From: Synaphobranchus kaupii
Lineage: Eukaryota > Chordata > Actinopteri > Anguilliformes > Synaphobranchidae
Direction: 5' to 3'
Length of the DNA stretch: 64,000 bases
Assembly (NCBI GenBank): GCA_029718625.1
Contig: CM056391.1
Location: forward strand, 24,616,141-24,680,140
Shown here piece after piece: positions 46,831 through 58,470 of this stretch. The notes beneath the pieces are model-generated. The model was given only the letters and a program-made list of their open reading frames with translations. It made no database searches and was not told the origin of the DNA. The position numbers and the translations under genes are program-made. Each line of letters begins with the position of its first letter. Position 1 is the first letter of the stretch.

Positions 46831-49106
46831 GCCCATCCTCAATCTAGACCTGTGCTTTAACAGGATGAGACACCCAGCACCCCTATATTTCCATATTTTC
46901 AATTTATGTATATATGTATAGGTTGATGGCCTAGATCCAATCAACATTCGAGCTTGGCGTTGACTCAATTGATCGCAAGTGTTAGTTCTTATCTTCAACA
47001 CAGTTTAACAAGTTGAGAAATCACCAAAGTTAATTGCCAAACTTTTTGAAAAAAATCTCACCTTCAGTTGTTTTGAATTCATAGAACAAAAGTCGACTGA
47101 ACCACACCATAACACAAAGAGTGTGTGTATTTTGCAGTACTCTAATCCCTTTCAAGATAATGTCTGTGTAAAAATAAGTATTTCTTAGACCAGTTGTGAT
47201 GCAAAGTGATAACTTCAAAGGAACATGGTCCTCTGTTTCCCTCAATTCCTTAACATACTGAGTACTCCACAGTAGCAAAAAAAAATAAAAAACTGAATAC
47301 AACTTAGCAAAATACTTTATTGTATTGCTGAACTGTTAATGGTTTATGGCAGTTCCATTTTCCTGTCATATTCATCCAAGCCAAAATCAAGATTTTAAAA
47401 TAGAATGACTCACAGTTTGTGCATCCTACTGAATATACAGCATTGCTGATAATAGAAGTCTGGGGTAATGTACTGTGTATCATTCAGCTGAGATGTATAA
47501 GTGGGAAACATCTCTCTACGAATCTTGAGATTTCCCCATCATTGTTATGGTGATCACAGTTACTGTGAGCAATCCGGAAAAAGGCTGAAGACCGTTCATT
47601 TGATGTGTATGCAGCAGCCATGCCCAGCCTTCAGAACTTTCGATACACAGGCAAGTTAATTGCATTTCCAGTCCTCTGTTGGCAGAGTTGGCTCCTCTGC
47701 TCTGGGTGCTGCCCTTTCTGTCTCTTGGCTCTGGTTAGATATTCTGCTCACTGTCTGTGGCAAAGTGCTCCTGGGATGGAAGTGTGTATGAATGACTAGC
47801 AATCAGGCTCGGGCTGTTTACCCCCCTCTTCGCCGTTGTGTTAATGATTGGGTCCCAGCCCCCTCTGCTAATACTGTACCTTCCATTCCGCCGAGTGTCC
47901 TCCTGGTCATTAGGAAGGCTGCACTCCCGGCTCGTTAATTTTCTGACTCACACCACAGTGCTCTTGATTGGCTGCCTCCCACCGTTTCCCCGCGTTGTTA
48001 TGATCTTCAGAACGATTATGCTTCACCGAAATGCCTGGATTTCTATGTCTGCGTATTTGGGTAATGTTCAACAGGAGGCCTGTCCATGTCTTTCCTAAAT
48101 GGAAGAGGCGTGCTTCTGAAAGAGACGTATCAAATGATGCGAATGTACAGTAGCAGTACGAGTAGGATCAGTCATGCTTATTTCACTTAAATATTGGAGC
48201 CATTTCATAGAGATTCATTAACATAGATTAGAAGAATGCAATTTTCATGAAGATGGCCATTGGAATTTAGAGTGACTGGACAAATAAACATGTGACTTCT
48301 TTTGGAAAGGAAGGAATCATGGCCATTGTTCTGAAATGGAGTGCTGTTTTGAAAGATTTACACTGTGCAAATTTGACTCCTATTACATACGCTGGCAGTC
48401 ATTCACCGATTCAGGAGGTGAATCAAATGGTACAAGCACATGTACTGTACCTTTACATTTTAATGTACTGCCACTAATGGGTTAATGCATGTAATCTTCC
48501 TGATCATTTGCTCAATTTGTAGCACCCATTATACAGTACACTAACACTGGCTTTTCATTTTTAACTGTAAAATCTAATTTATAGTTGTGGAGGTTTGAAA
48601 AGGCAGTGAGTTCCAGTCTATAAAAGAGACCTGGGTTTGTTTGAGTTCTGCTGTCATATGCAAAGTCTTCTGTTTGAGAACAAAAATTTCATTTTGCCAT
48701 CCGTTAAATGTCAGTTTGATATGATCGCTATGCTGGTGAACAAAATTGACAAAGGCTTATCTTTCATTTCAGATTTGTGCCTTCCTCCTTGTCCCAGCCC
48801 GCTTGTAACATCGAGCAGAAGGACAAAGGTGAGTTTTTAAGCAGGCTAAAAATCAGTGCTGCTGCCGATTGTGTGCTCAAAGGAGGGATGGGGATTGGTG
48901 TAAAATATACAGAAGCAGAGACTGATTTCAGGCCCTTTGTGCGGTGAATTTAATTATTTTTATTTTTCTGTGTAAGCCTCTTCAACAAAATGAGGGCTCA
49001 GGCAATGCTTGCACCGCATTTGAATTGCATTTCTACTATCACAAAGCCAATTCAACATGTTTTTTTGGATATTATGTAGTATTAATTCTCAAACTTTATG
49101 TTTGAG

Positions 49107-49146
<40 letters not shown>

Positions 49147-49285
49147 TGTGTGATTGTAACACACACACAGGCTGTGGGTTTATTTGACAGCACTGGGAAG
49201 ACAGGAACCCTGAGATGTCTTAAATCCATTGGGCTTTCTTAGATCAACTAAACTCAATGGTCAGAAACTCAACTAAAGCAGTTAT
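46831..49285. other. Non-coding DNA; GC-richer patch at 47800-48060
   Basis: No gene recognised. The stretch 47800-48060 is less AT-rich, non-repetitive and contains several TTAAT/CATTA cores, compatible with a conserved enhancer but unproven. A CT then CA microsatellite lies at 49110-49145. Confidence 0.35.
49110..49145. repeat. Compound (CT)n(CA)n microsatellite
   Basis: CT units followed directly by CA units. A second short CA run lies just beyond, at 49159-49170. Confidence 0.88.
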
Positions 49286-49290
49286 TGAGA

Positions 49291-49585
49291 TGTCCCCAAC
49301 CTTCTTGCTTTGACAGAATAAAGATGTCCCAATCCTAAACTACAGCAGCCAGGTTTCATCATGAGAGCCCTCACACAAAGGAGATGGTGCATTTTCTAAG
49401 GAAAAATACAATTAAAAAATAGCTGGTAGACCTCACTCTATTTCATTTATATATTTCCATGCACTGATTTAGGCTGAGGATGAAACATTCACAGTTGTAC
49501 ACTGTTTGTTTCAATTTAATCAATGAAATAGAGTAGCCTATCAGCTATTTTTTTAACAGCCTTTAGAAAATAGAAATTGGGGACA
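49291..49585. repeat. Inverted-repeat element, possible MITE
   Basis: TGTCCCCAA (49291-49299) pairs with TTGGGGACA (49578-49586), ATTTTCTAAGG (49391-49401) with CCTTTAGAAAAT (49560-49571), and TTAAAAAATAGCTGGTAG with CTATCAGCTATTTTTTTA (about 49412-49429 and 49539-49556). The order is nested, as in a foldback element of about 295 bp. No coding capacity or clear target duplication. Confidence 0.6.
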
Positions 49586-51036
49586 AATCATACTGTGTAA
49601 GCTGGCCATTATGACTAGATTCATGAAGAGGTATCATGCTTGAGGGCCTTAGGCAGTTTGATCCCATCATACCACACTAGGTGAATGTGTAACAGCGTTA
49701 TTTCGTATCACAGTGAGTCATGAGAGGCATCAGCTCCCGCCCGTACCATTTAATCTCTCTGTACCCCATTTTCGCTGACTCCAGCTGCGAAGAACCGATC
49801 TCGCTTACCCATTATGATTAAACCTATCACCTTATGGACTCCTACCACACATGTCTGCAGTTAAAGAAAAATAAATTTCATGTCTTTTTCAAAATAAGTG
49901 TTGGAAATGCTCTATTGGCATATAGGCATTCTGTTTTTCATTTTGAGTTTATCTTTTTTACCCAATCAATGAGTCACCGAATGAGTCCTTTGTCTTGAGA
50001 AAACATGAATTTAATTGTCCCCAGAATTTAATTGAAAACTCTGCATCACTTAAAAGGTTAGGCCTGCTTTCAAATTTTTTTGGAGGGGAGAGAATTTATT
50101 ACTAAATTCCATTCTCTATTAGAGAAAAAAAAAAGATAACTATCTGCTTGGCGATGTGAAATTGAGTTCCATGTTTTAAAATCTGTTGATCTCTCTGAAC
50201 TCCTCTGACAACATGTGAATCTACTCCCACTCTTTTTTTTTTTTTAACTCCAGTTCAAGTTCAAGTTTGCCGTTTCAAAAGGTTAAAACTGCAAAAAAGC
50301 ATTTTAGCAGCTGATGCTGTTCTGCAATATGCTTCTGGAAAGGTGATGTTCATTAGCATTGCAGATGACTCAATATATATGCCTATATTTTGATAAACGC
50401 TTTGCGGGTTCACAGAAGTGGGTGGATTTGACAACCTTACATGTTGATTGTGTCAACCCCACCCTCTTATCAACTCTCCACACAGCTGATAATTTACACA
50501 TATTTATGTACATCTATTTTACTTGTTTATCTAAAGGACATATTCTTTTGACCGAGGAGGTCAGTTAGCTGAACTGACGATTTTCCCTGACAGTTATTGT
50601 GTAGGACAAGCTGGTGAAAGGGCTAAATTGATTATTGCCTGCACTTGTGCTCGTGTGTATGTGTGAATGCATGTTTTTCCATGTGTGGGTGTGTGTTGGT
50701 GAAAGTAAATGTGTGTGTGGGTGTGCATGTTTATGTTCTTGAAACTCAACAAAGTGATGTTTTTCAACACAGAATATTTAAGAATATCTGGCTTGTGTTC
50801 TGTCGAGTTTTATTGCTATGGAGAGGTTAGGCAGGATACAATGCAGGATCAGGTTAGGCAGGATAAAATGCTGTGACAAAAGACTGCCTGGTGTGTGGTT
50901 TGTATTCCTGTAGCATTTCAAGATGGGTTAGAATCCAAACTAGAGTTGTTCTCTGATGGAGGTGGCGACTGTGGTAGATAAGCATGCTCACTGTTCTCCC
51001 CATGCTGACTGTTTTAGAGGAAATGTTGTTATAATG
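49586..51036. other. Non-coding DNA, nothing recognised
   Basis: AT-rich with homopolymer runs at 50125-50134 and 50231-50244. A GTGT-rich stretch lies at 50650-50730. No gene recognised. Confidence 0.4.
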
Positions 51037-52881
51037 CAATTTTATTTATTTATTTATTTTTTTGAGGGGTCCCGCCACCATCCCCCCTCTTCGGAGGTCA
51101 ACTTTATTTTCATCTATAGTGTAATTTACAAAAAAGTATTGTGCTGGAGCCTCTCCAGGGGAGGGAAAACAAAATTAAGTAAACAAAAAAATTAAGCAAA
51201 CAAAATGTCATAAAACTAACAAACAAAAAAAAAAACGATCAAAAATAATAACAATAATAATAATAACTAGCAATAATCATATATTGGTGATAGATATCCA
51301 GGGGGGCAGGCACAGACAGACACAGACAGGACTGAGCAAGGGGGGACGAACAGACAGAAGTAGACAGAGAGAAGACTGCTGACGGGATAAGGGGAAAAAT
51401 AATTGTTAAAGAGATTTTCCTTTCGTCTTATTGCAATGAGTATGATTTATGAACCGTATGCTTCAGAGGGTGTGCATCTTTGTAATGATAAGGTTGTGTG
51501 TTCTATTGTGTGGGTCTGTGTGTATGAAGATGTCCATGTGTGCATGTGTCTGCATAAATGACTTGATTGAAATAATATATTGAGGATATTTGGGAGAATG
51601 GAAAATGGGGATGCTGATGCAGGATAACCAAATTAACAAGAGCATTGTCTCAAGATAAATAAATAAATAAATAAATAAATAAACAGTAAATGATAACAGT
51701 AGTGACAGACAGGTTTTAGCTTTTGGAGAGTAGGGAATTAATAACTGCATTCCATGTTTGCTCAAAGTGGTGCAGTTGGTTGTTCATGGAGGCGGTTATT
51801 TTTTCCATTGATATATATTCAATGAGGAGGTCGGTCCATTGTGTGGTGTTTAGTTTTTTTCTTGATTTCCAGTTGAGGAGGATGGTTTTCCTGGCAATAG
51901 TTATGGCAATGAGTGTGATTCTGGTGAGGTGATTGGGAATAGTGGCTGTTGATAAGTCTCCTAGTAGGCAGAGAGGGGTGGAGAGTGGAATTTGGCAGCC
52001 TAGGAGAAATGACAGTTTACTGATTGTTTCTTGCAGAAGTGTTGTACAGGTGGAGGTTGCCAGATTGCATGAAAGCAGTCATCCAGGGTGTGAGGTGAAC
52101 AGAGTGAGCAAGAGCCTGATTCTGAAAGAACCACTTGGTGCATTTTTTTGTGCTTGGTGTGTGTTCTGTGATTTATTTTATATTGAATAAGTTGCAGATT
52201 AGTGTTGGTAGTCATTGAAAATGTATGTTTGCAGATCTGGATCCAGAAGTCGGCATTGGGTGGAAGTGATACGTTTTCTTTCCCATTTTTTAATTGGAAG
52301 AATGTTGTTAAGTCTGAGTAGTTGAGTAGTTTGTATAATTTTGAGATGATTTTTGTGGAAGTTGAGATTATTAGAATTTCTTCTACTAGAGCAGGGGGGT
52401 ATAAATTTTGTTTTGTTGTTTTGTTTTTCCAGTAAAATTTAGTTATTATTGAGTTTAGGGAGTTGAACCAGGTGAGGGGTAGCTGAGTTTGGATCATTGA
52501 AAAATCACCTTATTTTAGGTAAGATCGTCATTTTGATAGTTTCGATTCTGCCTATTATAATGGTAGATTCATCCATCTATGTAGATCAGCTTCTATGGTT
52601 TTGAGCAGTGGATTGAAATTTGGATGGGCCAGGTCTGACAACTTGGTGGGAATATTAATACCAAGAATAGTGCTGGTGGATAGGGGATCAGGTGGCGTTT
52701 GGGCTGCCAAATTCCAACTATCTTTGCTAAATGGTAAAATAGTGGATTTAGACCAGTTTATAGAATAATTTGATATTTTGGAAAATGTGTTTATTAGTTT
52801 GATGACTTCTTGAAGTGAGATTTGTGGGTTTTGTAAATAAAGCAGTATGTCATCTGCATATACAGTAAGCTGATTTTATGG

Positions 52882-52899
52882 TGTGTGTGTGTGTGTGTT
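52882..52899. repeat. (TG)n microsatellite inside the L1 RT
   Basis: Nine TG units just upstream (in L1 sense) of the YADD motif. Its growth probably contributed to the local frameshift. Confidence 0.8.
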
Positions 52900-53183
52900 G
52901 AGAATTTGTATTCCTTTGATATGATTATTTTGCCGTATTGCAGTGGCTAATGGTTCAATAGAAATGGCACATAGTGATGGAGAGAGTGGGCAACCTTGTC
53001 TGGTCCCCCTTTGTCGTGTGAAGCTTGTGACTGTGGCCATTGGTGACTTGTATAGTGCCTTTATCCAGTTAATAAATTACTCTCCAAACCCAAATTTCTG
53101 TAATGTGAAAAAAAGGAATTTCCATTTAACTTTATCAAATGCTTTGTCTGTGTCAAGGGTGACTATGATTGCTTCTATTTTTT

Positions 53184-54406
53184 CCTGAGTTGTGTGATGT
53201 ATGAGGTCCTGAGTTGTGTGATGTATGAGGTCCTGAGTTGTGTGATGTATGAGGTCCTGAGTTGTGTGATGTATGAGGTCCTGAGTCGTGTGATGTATGA
53301 GGTCCTGAGTTGTGTGATGTACGAGGTCCTGAGTTGTGTAATGTATGAGGTCCTGAGTTGTGTGATGTATGAGGTCCTGAGTTGTGTGATGTATGAGGTC
53401 CTGAGTTGTGTGATGTATGAGGTCCTGAGTCGTGTGATGTATGAGGTCCTGAGTTGTGTGATGTACGAGGTCCTGAGTTGTGTAATGTATGAGGTCCTGA
53501 GTTGTGTGATGTATGAGGTCCTGAGTTGTGTGATGTATGAGGTCCTGAGTTGTGTGATGTACGAGGTCCTGAGTTGTGTAATGTATGAGGTCCTGAGTTG
53601 TGTGATGTATGAGGTCCTGAGTTGTGTGATGTATGAGGTCCTGAGTTGTGTGATGTATGAGGTCCTGAGTTGTGTGATGTATGAGGTCCTGAGTCGTGTG
53701 ATGTATGAGGTCCTGAGTTGTGTGATGTATGAGGTCCTGAGTCGTGTGATGTATGAGGTCCTGAGTTGTGTGATGTATGAGGTCCTGAGTTGTGTGATGT
53801 ATGAGGTCCTGAGTTGTGTGATGTATGAGGTCCTGAGTTGTGTGATGTACGAGGTCCTGAGTTGTGTGATGTATGAGGTCCTGAGTTGTGTGATGTATGA
53901 GGTCCTGAGTTGTGTGATGTATGAGGTCCTGAGTTGTGTGATGTATGAGGTCCTGAGTTGTGTGATGTATGAGGTCCTGGGTTGTGTGATGTATGAAGTC
54001 CTGAGTTGTGTAATGTATGAGGTCCTGAGTTGTGTGATGTATGAGGTCCTGAGTTGTGTGATGTATGAGGTCCTGAGTCGTGTGATGTATGAGGTCCTGA
54101 GTCGTGTGATGTATGAGGTCCTGAGTTGTGTGATGTATGAGGTCCTGAGTTGTGTGATGTATGAGGTCCTGAGTTGTGTGATGTATGAGGTCCTGAGTTG
54201 TGTGATGTATGAGGTCCTGAGTTGTGTGATGTATGAGGTCCTGAGTTGTGTGATGTATGAGGTCCTGAGTTGTGTGATGTATAGGTCCTGAGTTGTGTGA
54301 TGTATGAGGTCCTGAGTTGTGTGATGTATGAGGTCCTGAGTTGTGTGATGTACGAGGTCCTGAGTTGTGTGATGTATGAGGTCCTGAGTTGTGTGATGTA
54401 TGAGGT
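53184..54406. repeat. 24-bp minisatellite, 51 copies, inside L1 reverse transcriptase
   Basis: The unit CCTGAGTTGTGTGATGTATG + AGGT repeats head to tail over 1,223 bp; adding the single base lost in the copy at about 54283 gives 51 x 24 exactly. On the minus strand the unit reads as the octapeptide LIHHTTQD in the L1 frame, joining RLFN on one side and EKIEAII on the other. Because 24 is a multiple of three and the unit lacks stops in most frames, several long meaningless frames cross it (up to 524 codons). Variant units (GTCGTG, TACGAGG, GTAATG) recur with 144-bp spacing at the left end, showing higher-order duplication. Confidence 0.98.
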
Positions 54407-54835
54407 TGAACAATCTATGAGTATTACTGTAAGAGTGCCTTCCTTTGATGAATCCGGTCTGGTCAGGGTGAATATTGAATGGTGTAATGATTTCAATTCT
54501 GTTAGCGAGAGCTTTGCTGATTATTTTTAAGTCTGTGTTAATTAGAGATATTGGGCAGTAACTAGAAGGTAGGTCTTTGTTGGGTTTTAATAATACTGAA
54601 ATAAGAGCTGTATTCATGTGCGGTGGGAATTTGGAATTATGTTTAATTTCTTGTGTCATTTTGATAAATAGAGGTGAAATGATTTGCCAAAAATGTTTGA
54701 AGAATTCAGCAGGGAAGCCATCTGGGCCTGGAGCTTTATTATTAGGCATTTTATTAAGTGCTTTATGAAATTTGTCTAGTGTTAGTGGTCTGTCTACTAA
54801 GTCAGCTTGGTCAATGTAATTTAAATAATTTAATG

Positions 54836-56304
54836 ATAGACAGTAAACTATTATTTATTCCATTCAATTTGATAGTCTTCAATGTCAGCAGTGAGAGAAT
54901 TACATGCATATTTTCTTCTTGTTGAAAGCACATCATATTTATGTACATTTATATCTTTCAAGGTGTGCTTTTTTGCGTGAATAAGCTGTGTACCACTACT
55001 GATAATTCCATTATTAGAACTGTGGGAAAGAAAAAATAAATAAAAAACAACAACATTTCATTAATTATTATATTACAGCTGCATTGATCATTGATGAAGT
55101 TGTGATTTTAGTCATAGTACATCCGGGTCTTGGAACATGCTGCAAAAACAATTAAAGTTGAATTCCACCAAAAAATAACATTAACCTCATTTAACAGTTG
55201 AAGGCGTAACTGATTAAGTCCCTCTTTGTTGCTGGCCAAAACAATCTCTGAACAGCAATATCGGTAGCGAAAGATGCTAATTTGGTAGAGGTATACATCA
55301 AAATGATGTACAGTACACCTCTACTCTTCCTCTCTATACTAGGCAAAGGGGGCATTGACCGAGCTAACACATAGTCGCTCAGTACGTTCAGTAATGTTAG
55401 TCTCGCCCGAATGTTCTCCTCAAAATCACGTGGGCGAAAGTTCCTGCTACACACTCGCACATTCTTTAGCTGTGTCTCAGGTGTATCTTGATGATATTTA
55501 GCATTCCCAATTGATTCTCACCCTCATCTTGCGATAGCCGATGAGGGTGGATCTGCTATCAGTCTGTTATTAGTCCAACATGCATTTCCTCTCAAGCATG
55601 GCAACATATTATTGAAAGAAGCTGTCTTTCTAAACTGCACAGAGGAAGACCATGGATCCCATTCTCGTACGCTCACCCCTAGGCAACGGCGTAGCCATGG
55701 TTTGGCACCTGAGGGGGACACTGAAGTGCTAGGGGGGGGTGTCCCCTCCCCGCAAGAAAATATTTTAAAAACAGCACTTAAATGCTCATTTCTAGTGCCT
55801 ATTGAGAACAGTATTTGTTCATTTTCTGTTAAAAAAGTATAAACAAAAACACTCCAAACAAACAATACTACAAAACAAACCAATCTTTAAAAATAATATA
55901 TCTCATTTGTGCTCATGCTAAATTTCCCTCCCTCCCTTTCTTTTATGTAGCCGGATGCTGTATTATTAGATATTATTCTGTTTATATTAAATACTTCAGC
56001 AGCAAACAAAAGAAAAATGAGCTTGCAGCCAGCCTCACTCCTCTCTCCCCCATCATCTTGAATCTAATGTTAATAATATGAGGTCAAAAACAAGCCTTAT
56101 TCACTTTATTTCATTGGGAGGAAAATGGCTCATCATTATCATATCACAATGATCTGATGATTTTTCATTTAATTCCATTTTTCGGTAGAACGTATGAAGA
56201 CATGTCTGAGTGTGCATTTCCCGTTATCGCAAAAGGAGATTTACCCGTTTTTTTATGGCAAGACTAGGCTACTTATATGTGGGTGTATGTAGGTATACAC
56301 TTAT
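54836..56304. other. Non-coding DNA, nothing recognised
   Basis: AT-rich. The segment 55670-55750 contains CAACGGCGTAGCCATGGTTT and a G-rich run followed by GTCCCCTCCCC, a sequence type that looks repetitive but was not classified. No coding gene. Confidence 0.4.
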
Positions 56305-56362
56305 TGTACGTCGCTTTGGATAAAAGCATCTGCTAAATGAATGTAATGTAATGTAATGTACA
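56305..56362 (+). repeat. L2 (UnaL2-like) 3' tail with TGTAA repeats
   Basis: GTACGTCGCTTTGGATAAAA..GCATCTGCTAAATGAATG followed by TGTAA repeats (56342-56360). It is the same tail as at 34585-34655. A Tc1-like transposon has inserted directly in or after the TGTAA array at 56363. Confidence 0.88.
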
Positions 56363-57928
56363 TACAGTGCCCTCCACAATTATTGGCACCCCTGGTAAAG
56401 ATGAGTAAAAAGGGTTATACAAAATTGACCTTTTGGTGAATTAGCTTAATCTCACACTGAAAATATGAGAAAAATCCAACCTTTAATTGAAGTAAATTTA
56501 TTCTGAGAAAAAAAATCCCTCATCAAGAAATAATTATTTTTAACAAAACCACAATTATTGGCACCCCTAGAAATTCTTATGAACAAAATGTAACTGAAGC
56601 ATTTTTTCCATTTATATTTAAATTTTTAAAGTTGACCCGGGTGTTTAGGAACTTTCAAGTAGTAATCCATGACTTTCTGTTTCACTGGGGTATAAATATG
56701 AGGTGACTCAGAGGCCATATTCCCTTATTCATACATCAACATGGGAACGATAAGAGAACACACAAATCAAATGAGGGAAAAGTGTGTTGAGCTTCATAAG
56801 TCAGGGAATGGCTATAAAAAAATAGCTACTCACCTGAAAATGCCTATATCTACCGGGCAATACTTAAAAAGTTCAAAGCTACTGGAACTGTTACAAACTT
56901 GCCTGGAAAAAGGACCCAAGTTTATTTTGCCCCCACGCACTGTGAGGAGGATGGTAAGAGAGGCAAAAAAATTCCCAAGGATCACTGTTGGAGAATTACA
57001 GAGGAAAATAGCATCTTGGGGTCATCAAGTCTCTAAAAACTACCATTAGACGTCACCTCCATGCCAACAAATTATTTGGAAGGCATGCCAGAAAAAAGCC
57101 TTTTCTGTCATTTCACCACAAATGTAAGTGCCTGGAGTTTGCTAAACGCTACTGGAACTTTGACTGGAACTGTGTTCTATGGTCAGATGAAATGAAAATG
57201 GAGCTTTTCGGCAACCAACACTCAAGGTGGGTTTGGCGTAAATAGAAGGATGGCTATACCAAAAATTACCTGATCTCCACTGTTAAGTATGGCGGAGGTT
57301 CCGTGATGTTGTGGGGCTGTTTTTCCTCCAAAGGCCCTGTGAAACTTGTTAGAGTACATGGCACCATGAACTCCATGAAATACCAGGAAATTTTTTATCT
57401 GAATCTGGCTGCCTCTGCCAGGAAACTAAACCTGGGTCATCGTTGGATCTGCCAACAGGACAATGATCCAAAACATACGTCCAAATCAACACAAAAATGG
57501 TTAACGGAACACAAAATCAAGCTTCTGCCATGGCCATCTCAGTCCCCTGACCTAAACCAAATTGAAAACCTGTGGGCTAAGCTGAAGAGGAGAGTGCACA
57601 AGAGAGGACCTAGGACTTTGGATGATCTGGAGAGATTCTGTAAAGAGGAATGGTCTCAGATTCCTTGCTCTGTATTATCCAACCTTATTAGATGTTCTGT
57701 TCAGACTCAGTGCTGTTTTATTGGCAAAGGTAGGTTGTACAAAGTATTAAATGCATTATTTCTTGATGAGGGATTTTTTTTTCTCAGAATAAATTTACTT
57801 CAATTAAAGGTTGGATTATTCTTATTTTTTTCAGTGTGAGATTAAGATAATTCACCAAACGGTGAATTTTTTATAGCCTTTTTTATTCATCTTTACCAGG
57901 GGTGCCAATAATTGTCGAGGGCACTGTA
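56363..57928 (+). mobile_element. Full-length Tc1-like transposon with dead gene
   Basis: The element proper, 56365-57926, has termini CAGTGCCCTCCACAATTATT and, inverted, AATAATTGTCGAGGGCACTG, with TA on both sides and a long inverted similarity inward (TTGGCACCCCTGGTAAAGAT). At about 1.56 kb it has normal length. The transposase is on the plus strand and is disrupted. The insertion site is the TGTAA tail of an L2-type repeat, so this event is later than that repeat. Confidence 0.92.
56741..57750 (+). pseudogene. Tc1 transposase, inactivated by frameshifts and a stop
   Basis: It starts MGTIREHTNQMREKCVELHK with the helix-turn-helix region, shifts frame within 56850-56930 and again near 57036, and has an in-frame TAG at 57243-57245. 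All three catalytic blocks remain recognisable: the LWSDEMK block (57178-57198, Asp), RWICQQDNDPKHTS (57442-57483, Asp) and SPDLNQIENLW (57544-57576, Glu), with NQIE in place of the usual NPIE. A last shift near 57690 leaves the final GCTKY stretch in another frame, ending at 57750. It cannot produce enzyme. Confidence 0.9.
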
Positions 57929-58470
57929 TGTAATTGGACATTAATTATATAATTTTCTTTTCTGATTAGCTGGCACCCATCTATGTATGGTATTGTATGC
58001 TTCTATTCCATGATGTATTGCCTATTTGTATTGTGTTGCATTCTACAGGCTACCATGTATTGTAACCTGGTTGGCTGAGGCCGCAAGATTTGATTATTTA
58101 ACGCACCTTTGAGTTCAACTCAGGATCTACCCTGAAGAAGGCTTTGTTCACGACACGCGTTGGTTTATCCTGCAGCCATTAAATGAGGCTTTTTAATTTT
58201 TACAACAGAGATTTGAGTGCCGTGCAGCCTTTTTGTAGAGCTTCTCTAGCCTACATTGTTTTTTCTCATGGATCAGCACCCCATCCATGTTACATTGAGC
58301 ACCTCTCTGTGTTACTCAAGTAAGCCAAAGCAGCATTACAGCTTTTCCTCTTCGATTGCATAAACCTTACATATTTTCACATTCCTGTTGATCCTGTCGG
58401 GTGTTATCTTTAATTTAGTCTCAATGATACTGTAGAGCCCTTATGAATGGGTCATTATCATTACACATTA
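57929..58470. other. Non-coding DNA with a hammerhead-like motif at 58132-58159
   Basis: No gene recognised. CTGAAGAAGGCTTTGTTCAC followed by GACACGCG (58132-58159) resembles a motif frequent in fish retroelement copies (CTGAAGAAGGC...CGAAACGCGT), itself similar to the CUGANGA...GAAA core of hammerhead ribozymes. Here the GAAA is GACA and no clear stem II exists, so it would be inactive. The surrounding 58020-58260 is probably an unclassified retroelement fragment. Confidence 0.35.

Larger units (their letters stand above)
51723..54830 (-). pseudogene. L1 ORF2 reverse transcriptase relic split by a minisatellite
   Basis: This is the coding part of the L1 relic. ORF2 normally supplies endonuclease and reverse transcriptase for target-primed retrotransposition. 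The N-terminal RT block is open from about 54749 (MPNNKAPGPDGFPAEFF) into the tandem repeat. The RT motif with paired Asp (YADD) survives, but a TG/CA dinucleotide run at 52882-52899 lies just upstream in a shifted frame. A further open stretch of 165 codons (52000-52497) is the C-terminal region, with a Cys-His-rich SGSCSLCSPHTLDDCFHAIW. Known L1 order is kept. One base deleted inside the repeat near 54283 also shifts the frame. Confidence 0.85.
51037..54835 (-). mobile_element. L1-type LINE, 5'-truncated, minus strand
   Basis: On the minus strand the order is: RT start (KAPGPDGFPAEFFKHFW near 54730), PDQTGFIKGRHSYSNTHRLFNLIHHTT (to about 54400), a large tandem repeat, the palm region TLDTDKAFDK (about 53135-53165), GTRQGCPLSP (about 52985-53015) and YADD (about 52850-52862), then the C-terminal domain (51720-52497). 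A 3' UTR follows and ends in a TAAA-type A-rich tail at 51037-51060. No ORF1 or endonuclease is visible, so the 5' half is missing. Frameshifts, stops and the repeat insertion make it dead. Confidence 0.88.

Noticed and set aside
53184..54406. CRISPR array
   Set aside because: Units are contiguous with no spacers, lie inside an L1 in vertebrate-type DNA, and have no cas genes.
53153..54496. Long open frames (447 aa minus, 365 aa plus) as protein genes
   Set aside because: They are frames through a 24-bp tandem repeat; the apparent proteins are only octapeptide repeats with no start context or domain.
55524..55883. 119-aa minus-strand frame
   Set aside because: The peptide runs through a G-rich, repeat-like sequence and shows no domain; it looks like a translated repeat.
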